DNA of 16,849 nucleotides from Fidelibacterota bacterium UBA6531 (GTDB lineage: Bacteria; Fidelibacterota; Marinisomatia; Marinisomatales; TCS55). The notes beneath the pieces are model-generated. The model saw only the letters and a program-made list of their open reading frames with translations. It was not told where the DNA came from and made no database searches. A program made the translations under genes and the position numbers. This document shows positions 1 through 6,411 of this stretch, piece by piece; the first letter of the stretch is position 1, and each line of letters begins with the position of its first letter. The stretch spans positions 1,616 through 18,464 of the forward strand of contig DJKX01000044.1 of assembly GCA_002436185.1 (NCBI GenBank), in the 5' to 3' direction.

Positions 1-361
1 GATCGATCTGGATCCAGGTATCATCTTCCCAGTCATAGGTATCATCTATAACCAGTGATTTAGCCACGTGACTCATGGAATTTTGGGTGATGGCTGCTTT
101 GGAATACGGATCGGCAATTATCAGGTTGGGATCATTCAATGGGCCTTCCATGCGAAAACCATATATCGTTCCAACACCAGCATCATGTGATTCAATCGTA
201 AAATCACCATTATCTTGTTTTGTCATTTCATACTCTACACCGGTTTCATCTTCCGGTAAATTGAAAATGACCAAATATGCATGTGTAGTTTTCGGAGCAT
301 GAATTTTAAAAATAGTGCTGTTGTTAGAAACAAAGGCGCCATAGGATAATGGATTATTCAA
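1..361 (-). CDS. Type I pullulanase / glycogen-debranching-like enzyme, N-terminal part (partial, runs off left edge)
   Basis: An uninterrupted minus-strand frame of about 120 codons runs off the left edge. The translation contains YGAFVSNNSTIFKIHAPKTT near the start, then GTIYGFRMEGPLNDPN and IADPYSKA, and it ends in DDTYDWEDD. That is the usual layout of the CBM48-like N-terminal domain of GH13 alpha-1,6-glucosidases (pullulanase type I, isoamylase, GlgX), which hydrolyse branch points of glycogen or pullulan. The (beta/alpha)8 catalytic barrel would lie beyond the window. There is no ATG at the expected start. The nearest candidates are TTG (359-361), or GTG (374-376) just below an in-frame stop. 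Both place the start inside the end of the beta-gamma oxidoreductase gene, overlapping it by 8 or 23 nt, so the two are probably co-transcribed. The debranching-enzyme assignment is good; the exact subfamily is uncertain. Confidence 0.72.
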   Translation of the reverse strand, partial: MNNPLSYGAFVSNNSTIFKIHAPKTTHAYLVIFNLPEDETGVEYEMTKQDNGDFTIESHDAGVGTIYGFRMEGPLNDPNLIIADPYSKAAITQNSMSHVAKSLVIDDTYDWEDDTWIQID

Positions 362-1673
362 AGTAGGCAAAAACACCCATGTTTATTTCAGCGATTTTGG
401 GTTTTTGAATTTGACGAGTTGCTTCTTTTAAAGCTTCAAAAGGGAATATATTTAATTCTTTCGTAAGAAAGGCTACGGTAAAAGCAGAAATATTTTTTTT
501 CATATCTCTTTTGCCCTCATATGGAAAAACTAACGGAATAATATTCGCTTCAGAATCAATGTCTCCCAAATCTTCAGAATGATAAATCGTTCCGGTAGAT
601 TCCATGGCATTGGTTAATCTTGATATTTTAGCTTTACCCTCTTGTGCGATAATGACCACAATGTCCGGTTTTACGATACCAGAATAATCGACTGGTTCTG
701 GGCTGATTACAATTTCAGCCACTGAAAATCCTGTCTGAATTGTAATTGGAAAATCAGCTCGGCGACTTGTCCATAATCCGGAAAGAGTTGCAGCAGATGC
801 AAGTAAGTTACCAGCTGAAACAACCTTTTGTCCTGCGGCACCTGCCAAAATTATTCGTATTGGTTTCTCTAAGTTAGAAGAAAATTTCGTATCTAAAACG
901 AGCCCGCTCATTGGACTTTGTTCACTGGCTTGTTTCTGAATATTTTTATAACTGGTTTGAAAACTGGGTCTATCTGTTTCTTGAAGGACACCCGATGCCA
1001 TTTGCATACTATCCATATATTCCATCATTTCTTTTCGGCCAAAATCATTTCTAGGTACAAAATAGGCTGTACATAATTCCCAAGTGTCAATGAGAGAAAA
1101 ACCATCGTGATTCATGGCCTTTTGAATCAATTCCGGGAGATCTTTATCAAATGCTGTTGCACGAGCGATAAAACCACCACCATTTACTTGAGCAGTGCCC
1201 GCGATATCCATAGGGGCATCTGTACTGCCTAATGTTGTTGTTGCTGTAATACTATCTAATGGGGTCGTGACTGAATGTTGTCCACCTGTCATACCGAAAT
1301 TAAAATTGTTAAAAACTAAAACATTAATATCTGTGTTAAGTCTGGCTGCATTGAGTAGATGATGACCGCCAATTCCACAACCGCCATCCCCGATCAAAAC
1401 AATTACCTTTAAATCTGGATTTTGCATTTTTATTCCTGAAGCATACGTTATGGCGCGTCCATGTAATCCATGAAATGCGTGAGTAACAAAATATTTATCC
1501 GAAAGTCCAACGCATCCAATATCAGTTACAATAACTACTTCTGATGGATCAAGTCCTTGTTGTTTTAAACTATCGCTTAAGGCTTCGAGAATTTTTCCAT
1601 GACTACATCCCGGGCAAAACGCATAGGGTAAATTTTCTTCGGCGATAAACGTATCTAATATTTTATCGGCCAT
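354..1673 (-). CDS. 2-oxoacid:ferredoxin oxidoreductase, beta subunit fused to gamma domain
   Basis: This is the thiamine-diphosphate and electron-transfer part of an enzyme that oxidatively decarboxylates a 2-oxoacid to its acyl-CoA while reducing ferredoxin. Residues 1-235 are a beta subunit. CPGC (20-23), C54 and C201 are candidate [4Fe-4S] ligands. The ThDP/Mg motif is GDG at 95-97 with NN at 122-123. Residues about 271-435 are a gamma (POR_gamma) domain, with GAAGQKVVSAG at 278-288 and a QTGFSVAEIVIS strand typical of that family. The first base of its canonical GGQG motif region has drifted to AGQK. The start is taken at ATG 1673 because GGAG lies 6 nt upstream; an upstream in-frame TTG (1685) is less likely. 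It overlaps the alpha gene by 11 nt. Fusion of gamma to the C-terminus of beta is unusual, since gamma is more often fused N-terminal to alpha. From memory, methanogen ketoisovalerate oxidoreductase VorA may share this layout. The substrate cannot be fixed from sequence; no ferredoxin-domain subunit is visible. Confidence 0.88.
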   Translation of the reverse strand: MADKILDTFIAEENLPYAFCPGCSHGKILEALSDSLKQQGLDPSEVVIVTDIGCVGLSDKYFVTHAFHGLHGRAITYASGIKMQNPDLKVIVLIGDGGCGIGGHHLLNAARLNTDINVLVFNNFNFGMTGGQHSVTTPLDSITATTTLGSTDAPMDIAGTAQVNGGGFIARATAFDKDLPELIQKAMNHDGFSLIDTWELCTAYFVPRNDFGRKEMMEYMDSMQMASGVLQETDRPSFQTSYKNIQKQASEQSPMSGLVLDTKFSSNLEKPIRIILAGAAGQKVVSAGNLLASAATLSGLWTSRRADFPITIQTGFSVAEIVISPEPVDYSGIVKPDIVVIIAQEGKAKISRLTNAMESTGTIYHSEDLGDIDSEANIIPLVFPYEGKRDMKKNISAFTVAFLTKELNIFPFEALKEATRQIQKPKIAEINMGVFAYFE

Positions 1674-2760
1674 GATAAGCTCCAATTATTTCTTCTGGCG
1701 TAATTAAAATAGTATCCACCCGATTAACACCAATGAGCTCAATATCTCGGTTTACTAACCGTTCAATTTCACGGAGATATTGACCATGATTCATTTCTGG
1801 AACAATGACTCGTTTTATTCCTTTTAAGCAATCTTGAATGGTTTTTTCTGGTATGGGCCACAGCGAATAGATTGTCATTGAAGATACTTTGTTTCCGGCA
1901 TTTCGAATTTTATTAACCGCTGCATCCATGGATCGAGCCGAAACACCATAGCTCACCATGAGTGTATCTGCACCCGCCTCTAAATCTGATTTAACCAAAG
2001 AAAGTTCATCGAGATTTGATTCAATTTTCATTCTTAATCGTTCATTGAGTGTCGCAATTATATCTGGATCTTTGGTGATATGACCATCATCATTATGACT
2101 CGATCCCGTATAATGATGGATGGGGCCATCTACACGATAAGGATCTAATGGTTTTTTGATTACCCCGTTGGGAATTTCTGGCCAATCCGGTGCATGCTTC
2201 ATATCATCGACTGGAACGGATTCTGTTGTCATGACCGTATCTTTATCCGAAGCAAGAAATACGGGAGTGCGGAATCGTTTCGCCAATTTAAAAGCACGCT
2301 TTGTTAAATGGTAGCTCTCAGAAATATTGGTTGGGGATAAAACAATCATGGGATAACCGCCTGTAGTTCCCCAACGCATAAATTGGATATCACCTTGTGC
2401 CGAGGCTGTGGCCGCACCGGTTGATGGCCCTAATCTTTGTGAAATGGCAATGACGATGGGTACTTCCATCATGATTGCCAAACCAAGGTTCTCGGAATAA
2501 AGGGAAAGTCCCGGACCACTTGTTGCCGTAAAAACAGTTGCTCCAGCCATGGCTGCACCAATACAGTGCCCAAGAGAAGAAATTTCATCTTCACCCTGAA
2601 AACCAATGCCGCCTACTTTGGGAAGCTCACGAAGCATGTGAGATAAAATACCTGAAGCGGGCGTAATGGGATATCCAGCAAAATAATTACATCCCGCATC
2701 CAATGCACCCCGTGCAATAGCCGAAGCGCCATCCACCATTTCTCTTCGTTGATTATTCAT
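1663..2760 (-). CDS. 2-oxoacid:ferredoxin oxidoreductase, alpha subunit
   Basis: This is the partner of the beta-gamma protein encoded just downstream. At 365 residues it has the size of a stand-alone alpha subunit without an N-terminal gamma domain. The N-terminus reads VDGASAIARGALDAGCNYF, then YPITPASGI (30-38) and GEDEISS with the conserved Glu57, which in this family contacts the ThDP pyrimidine. Residues 1-175 correspond to the PYR domain and about 250-350 to domain II of KorA/PorA/VorB proteins. The product is probably a cytoplasmic heteromer feeding electrons to ferredoxin. Candidate substrates are 2-oxoglutarate, branched-chain 2-oxoacids or, from the neighbourhood, 2-oxoadipate; none is proven. 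It is the first gene of a minus-strand operon, with a good candidate promoter about 50 nt upstream, and is divergent from a homocitrate-synthase-like gene. The start codon is ATG, followed by MNNQRREMVDG. Confidence 0.9.
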   Translation of the reverse strand: MNNQRREMVDGASAIARGALDAGCNYFAGYPITPASGILSHMLRELPKVGGIGFQGEDEISSLGHCIGAAMAGATVFTATSGPGLSLYSENLGLAIMMEVPIVIAISQRLGPSTGAATASAQGDIQFMRWGTTGGYPMIVLSPTNISESYHLTKRAFKLAKRFRTPVFLASDKDTVMTTESVPVDDMKHAPDWPEIPNGVIKKPLDPYRVDGPIHHYTGSSHNDDGHITKDPDIIATLNERLRMKIESNLDELSLVKSDLEAGADTLMVSYGVSARSMDAAVNKIRNAGNKVSSMTIYSLWPIPEKTIQDCLKGIKRVIVPEMNHGQYLREIERLVNRDIELIGVNRVDTILITPEEIIGAYHGR

Positions 2761-2809
2761 TAAAAATTTTTCTCAATTTAAATAATCACTAAAATTACGT
2801 TATCATCAA

Positions 2810-2838
2810 TATCTAATGAATGTAATTTGTTCTGTCAA
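2810..2838 (-). promoter_or_regulatory. Candidate sigma70-type promoter for the 2-oxoacid oxidoreductase operon
   Basis: On the minus strand a perfect -35 hexamer TTGACA (2833-2838) is followed after 17 nt by TAGATA (2810-2815) as a partial -10. The start codon lies about 50 nt further on. It sits in the 101-bp AT-rich gap between two divergent genes. No comparably good promoter was found on the plus strand for the homocitrate-synthase-like gene. Confidence 0.4.
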
Positions 2839-2861
2839 AATAGATTTTTTAAGTTCACCAA

Positions 2862-4016
2862 ATGATCTCTCCTAAACAAATCGAAATTCTGGACTCAACA
2901 TTGCGTGAAGGAGAACAAACGCCTGGCGTTTCTTTTTCTTTAGACCAAAAGGTGGCCATCGCAAAAAAGTTGGATTCATTCGGTGTTGATTTTATTGAAT
3001 TGGGCCATCCTGCAGTTTCCCCTGATGTTTACGAAGCTGTAGAGGCTTTGAATTCACTAAATTTAAATGCCTCCAAAGTGGCCCACGGGTGCGCAAAAAT
3101 TTCCGATATAGATGATGCTGTTGCGATTGGTGTCCCATGGATGGGGATATTTTTTGGTACATCTTCTTTAAGCTTGAAACACAAATTTACCGTTACGAAA
3201 AAAGAAGCGCTTCGACGCATTGAAACTGCAGTGAAATATGGGAAAGACAGTGGACTTAAACTTCGATTCACAGCTGAAGATGCCAGTCGAACAGATATTG
3301 ATTTTCTGATTCAAGTGGGACAATTGGTGCAAAATTCAGGCGCAGACCGATTTAGTCTTGCTGATACGGTAGGTTGTTTAACACCTACAAAAATGAAAGA
3401 ATTAGTGATACGAATTGTTTCAGAGTTAGATATTCCACTTCATGTTCATTGCCATAATGATTTTGGGATGGCTACTGCCAATGCACTTTCAGCTTTGGAA
3501 GCAGGGGCCCGATGTATAGATGTATCAGTAAACGGGTTAGGTGAACGGGTGGGTTTACCACCATTGGCGGAGATTACTACTGCTTTGACCAAAATATATG
3601 GCGTAAAAAGGAACTGGGTACTAGGCATGATTCCAGAATTGACTGAAATGGTTGGTGTGTATTCACAATTGGACTCAAATGCCAATAAACCCATTGTTGG
3701 GAAAAATGCATTTACCCATAAAGCGGGGCTCCATGTGAAAGCGGTGGCAAAGGAGCCACAATCTTATGAAGCAATTTCACCTGAGACTGTTCACCGGAAG
3801 CGCCACTTGGAGATCGGTAAGTTTACTGGGAAAACAGCGCTAAAAAACAGGTTAGATAAAATGAACATTTTTCTTAGCGACCAAAGTTTATCAATGGTAT
3901 TAGAAAGAATAAAATCAAAACCCAATAAAGTATCTTGGACAGATGAATCATTATTATCTCTTATTAATTCAATGAAAAGTGTAATTTCCACTCCAATTTT
4001 TAAAGAAAAACCATGA
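2862..4016 (+). CDS. Homocitrate synthase-like enzyme (isopropylmalate/homocitrate synthase, DRE-TIM metallolyase family)
   Basis: Family enzymes condense acetyl-CoA with a 2-oxoacid; homocitrate synthase uses 2-oxoglutarate. The 384-residue product begins with the catalytic strand LDSTLREGEQTPGV (10-23), including D11, R15 and E16. Other family marks are FGTS (98-101), LRFTAED (134-140), LADTVG (166-171), the divalent-metal motif HxH-ND (H196, H198, N199, D200), LGERVGLPPL (226-235) and FTHKAGLH (284-291). The start resembles NifV and Thermus-type homocitrate synthase more than long LeuA proteins. There is no C-terminal LeuA allosteric domain, the length being that of homocitrate synthases. 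2-Isopropylmalate, citramalate or Re-citrate synthase activity cannot be excluded. The start has no strong Shine-Dalgarno sequence. The stop overlaps the next start by ATGA, so it is translationally coupled to glutaryl-CoA dehydrogenase. No homoaconitase or homoisocitrate dehydrogenase gene is in the window. Confidence 0.82.
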   Translation: MISPKQIEILDSTLREGEQTPGVSFSLDQKVAIAKKLDSFGVDFIELGHPAVSPDVYEAVEALNSLNLNASKVAHGCAKISDIDDAVAIGVPWMGIFFGTSSLSLKHKFTVTKKEALRRIETAVKYGKDSGLKLRFTAEDASRTDIDFLIQVGQLVQNSGADRFSLADTVGCLTPTKMKELVIRIVSELDIPLHVHCHNDFGMATANALSALEAGARCIDVSVNGLGERVGLPPLAEITTALTKIYGVKRNWVLGMIPELTEMVGVYSQLDSNANKPIVGKNAFTHKAGLHVKAVAKEPQSYEAISPETVHRKRHLEIGKFTGKTALKNRLDKMNIFLSDQSLSMVLERIKSKPNKVSWTDESLLSLINSMKSVISTPIFKEKP

Positions 4017-5185
4017 AGAATTACGGCCCCGATTTTTACAATATAACTGATCTTCTCACCGAAGAAGAATTACTAATTCAGCAAACCGCTTACGATTTCG
4101 TCCAGACGGAATTCATGCCTGTGATCAATGAACATTATGAGAACGCCACCTTTCCCATGGATTTGGTCCCCAAACTGGGTGAATTGGGATTCATGGGCTC
4201 GTCCCTGCCGGAAGGTTCAGGTGGTGCAGGTGTGAGCAACGTGGCTTACGGATTAATTTTGCACGAATTGGAAAGAGGTGATTCCGGACTGCGTTCTTTT
4301 GCCAGCGTTCAGGGCGCATTGGTTATGTATCCCATCCATGCTTATGGTTCTGAAGAACAAAAAGACAAATGGTTGCCCGGATTAGGTGCTGGTACCAAGA
4401 TTGGCTGCTTCGGGCTCACAGAACCGAACTTTGGTTCCAACCCTGGTGGAATGGCAACGCGATGCAAACGAGACGGCGATGACTGGATCATTAACGGGAG
4501 TAAAATGTGGATCACTAATGGTTCCGTTGCCGATGTGGCCGTAGTCTGGGCGAGAGATGAAGAAGGTATTGTCCGTGGTTTTTTATTGGAAAAAGGGATG
4601 GACGGATTCACATCCAGCGATATTCATGGCAAATTGAGTTTACGTGCTTCAGTAACATCCGAACTCTCTATGGTCAACGTGCGAGTTCCTGATTCAGCGC
4701 GACTTCCCAATATTGAAGGATTAAAGGGACCCTTAAGTTGTTTAACTCAAGCGCGATATGGTATTTCCTGGGGAATGGTTGGTGTTGCAGTTGATTGCTA
4801 CAACACGGCACTGGATTATTCAAAAGAACGGAAACAATTCTCCAAGCCTATCGGTGGATATCAGCTCATTCAATCCAAACTGGTAGAAATGGTGACTCGG
4901 ATCACCGAAGCACAACTTTTGGTTTATCGCTTGGGCCGTTTAAAAGATGAGGGCACCATGACATTTCAGCAAGTCTCCATGGCGAAGCGGAACAATTGTG
5001 TATTGGCGAGAGATATTGCCAAAATATCACGGGGTATTCTTGGGGCAAACGGCATTACAGAAGACTATCCAATCATGCGCCACATGGCCAATATTGAATC
5101 TGTTTATACTTACGAAGGGACTCATGAGATGCATACGCTCATCATTGGCCAGCAAGAAACGGGGATGGCCGCCTACGATTCGTAA
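4013..5185 (+). CDS. Glutaryl-CoA dehydrogenase (acyl-CoA dehydrogenase family)
   Basis: This FAD enzyme oxidises glutaryl-CoA and decarboxylates it to crotonyl-CoA and CO2, passing electrons to an electron-transfer flavoprotein. The 390-residue sequence tracks the glutaryl-CoA dehydrogenase subfamily closely: ELERGDSGLRS with E87, R94 and S95, CFGLTEPNFGSNP, SKMWITN, GKLSLRAS, ARYGISWG, and near the C-terminus YEGTHEMH with catalytic base E368. The Glu/Arg/Ser trio that handles the distal carboxylate in characterised glutaryl-CoA dehydrogenases is conserved. A general short-chain acyl-CoA dehydrogenase is therefore unlikely; a non-decarboxylating variant cannot be excluded by eye. The start overlaps the homocitrate-synthase-like stop by 4 nt. 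The gene is visibly more G+C rich than most of the window, a feature shared by the following glycosylasparaginase gene. A palindrome lies just after its stop. Confidence 0.9.
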   Translation: MKNYGPDFYNITDLLTEEELLIQQTAYDFVQTEFMPVINEHYENATFPMDLVPKLGELGFMGSSLPEGSGGAGVSNVAYGLILHELERGDSGLRSFASVQGALVMYPIHAYGSEEQKDKWLPGLGAGTKIGCFGLTEPNFGSNPGGMATRCKRDGDDWIINGSKMWITNGSVADVAVVWARDEEGIVRGFLLEKGMDGFTSSDIHGKLSLRASVTSELSMVNVRVPDSARLPNIEGLKGPLSCLTQARYGISWGMVGVAVDCYNTALDYSKERKQFSKPIGGYQLIQSKLVEMVTRITEAQLLVYRLGRLKDEGTMTFQQVSMAKRNNCVLARDIAKISRGILGANGITEDYPIMRHMANIESVYTYEGTHEMHTLIIGQQETGMAAYDS

Positions 5186-5193
5186 ATATCATT

Positions 5194-5224
5194 TGTAGAG
5201 ACATGGCGGTGCTACGTTTCTACA
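5194..5224. repeat. Imperfect palindrome (REP-like hairpin) after glutaryl-CoA dehydrogenase
   Basis: Arms TGTAGAGAC and GTTTCTACA pair over the full length, and the inner TGGC/GCTA pairs continue the stem around a GGT loop. There is one mismatch and two G-T pairs. It lies 9 nt after the stop codon. No run of T follows on the plus strand, so it is not a typical intrinsic terminator. The TGTAGAGAC type of arm resembles small dispersed palindromes known from other bacterial genomes. There is only one copy in this window. Confidence 0.5.
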
Positions 5225-5299
5225 TGATAAATTGTATACCTTGAAAACAAAGGTAAGAATCATGTATGAACCGAACATCAACTATATAGCCGTTTTGAT

Positions 5300-6250
5300 A
5301 TGAAGCGCAGAGATTTCCTTAAAACAAGCGCAATCGGGATAACTGCTCCATCAATACTTATGAGTGATGACGAAATCAAACCAAATATGAATGATCCATT
5401 GATTCTGTCCACATGGGAACATGGACTTCCGGCAAATGATGTGGCGTGGAAAGTGCTCCAAAATGGAGGCTCGGCCATGGATGCGGCTGAAGCCGGTGCC
5501 AAAGTTCCAGAAGCCGATCCGACTAGTACATCCGTTGGATTTGGCGGACTGCCGGACGAACAGGGAAACGTAACGCTGGATGCCTGTGTTATGGATTCGG
5601 ATGGTAATGCAGGTTCTGTGGCATTTCTGCAGAATATAAAGCATCCGGTTTCCGTTGCCAGAAAAGTGATGGAAGAAACGAAACACGTGATGTTGGTTGG
5701 CGAAGGGGCAAGGCAGTTTGCCGTGTCCCATGGATTCGAAGAAATTGATCTACTTACTGATGAATCCAAAATGGCTTGGGAAAAATGGAAAAAGAAGCGC
5801 CGGGAAATGATGCCCCATGAAACCCATGATACCATTTCTGTGTTGGTTCAGGACAAGAATGGTGATCTCACCGGTGCCTGCACCACCAGCGGTTGGGCCT
5901 ATAAAATGCACGGCAGGGTGGGAGACAGCCCCATCATCGGCGCCGGACTTTTTGTAGATAATGAAATTGGTTGTGCTGCTGCGACAGGACTCGGTGAGGA
6001 AGTCATCAAAACTACGGGAAGTTTCTTGGTGGTGGAACTCATGAGACAGGGTTACGATCCCACAGCAGCATGCGAAGAAGCATTAAATCGTGTGATTAAA
6101 AAACACAATGGAAACCTCGATTTTCAGATCGCCTACATTGCTATCCGAAAAGACGGTAAAATCGGATCAGCCTGTATAAAAGATGGTTTTGAATATGCTC
6201 TATTACAAAAAGGGAAGAATAATTTGCATAAGATTAAAGGAACAATATAA
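5300..6250 (+). CDS. N4-(beta-N-acetylglucosaminyl)-L-asparaginase (glycosylasparaginase), Tat-type signal
   Basis: This is an Ntn-hydrolase of the aspartylglucosaminidase/isoaspartyl-peptidase superfamily. It cleaves the Asn-GlcNAc bond left after glycoprotein breakdown, or acts on related asparaginyl compounds. The precursor self-cleaves before a Thr nucleophile, here T178 in HDTIS (176-180). The substrate loop GRVGDSPIIGAG is at 205-216, and the N-terminal subunit shows GGSAMDAAE and DPTSTSVGFGG. The N-terminus MKRRDFLKTS is a twin-arginine signal, though its hydrophobic core is short and no clear AxA cleavage site is visible. Export to the periplasm is therefore likely but not certain. 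At 316 residues the length is normal for bacterial members. ATG 5300 is chosen because it opens directly on the RR motif; no good Shine-Dalgarno sequence precedes it. The gene has a relatively high G+C content. A 31-codon ORF begins 2 nt after its stop. Confidence 0.88.
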   Translation: MKRRDFLKTSAIGITAPSILMSDDEIKPNMNDPLILSTWEHGLPANDVAWKVLQNGGSAMDAAEAGAKVPEADPTSTSVGFGGLPDEQGNVTLDACVMDSDGNAGSVAFLQNIKHPVSVARKVMEETKHVMLVGEGARQFAVSHGFEEIDLLTDESKMAWEKWKKKRREMMPHETHDTISVLVQDKNGDLTGACTTSGWAYKMHGRVGDSPIIGAGLFVDNEIGCAAATGLGEEVIKTTGSFLVVELMRQGYDPTAACEEALNRVIKKHNGNLDFQIAYIAIRKDGKIGSACIKDGFEYALLQKGKNNLHKIKGTI

Positions 6251-6252
6251 TA

Positions 6253-6348
6253 ATGGCAGATCGCCCAGAATTCATCGAAGGTATTTATGATTATTGCGAT
6301 TACATATGCCAGCACATAAAGATACTTGTAAAAAACTTATTAGTATGA
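6253..6348 (+). pseudogene. 31-codon remnant of a small Cys-rich protein
   Basis: ATG at 6253, 2 nt after the glycosylasparaginase stop, opens a short frame reading RPEFIEGIYDYCD before diverging into an uninformative tail and stopping at TGA 6346-6348. The opening matches my recollection of small hypothetical proteins in Bacteroidetes-type genomes, in which this stretch continues into a Cys-rich segment. Here the later cysteine motif is lost, so I read this as a truncated or frameshifted remnant. It could also be a genuine very short peptide. A second overlapping ORF (6306-6425, 39 aa) in another frame has no recognisable family. Confidence 0.35.
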
Positions 6349-6411
6349 TAGATAATTTGTCATTTAAAATCGATGAAGTATACTTACCGATGGTAATAGA
6401 ATTGAAAAAGC

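Noticed and set aside
75..302. Plus-strand 75-codon ORF at the left edge
   Set aside because: The opposite strand carries a clear pullulanase-like frame here, and the plus-strand translation shows no family pattern; it is a shadow.
1674..1685. TTG start giving four additional residues to the beta-gamma subunit
   Set aside because: The GGAG inside these codons is well placed as the ribosome site for ATG 1673.
5278..5835. Minus-strand 185-codon ORF antisense to glycosylasparaginase
   Set aside because: Ser/Phe-rich translation without motifs, directly opposite a strongly recognisable enzyme; its length reflects the higher G+C of that gene.
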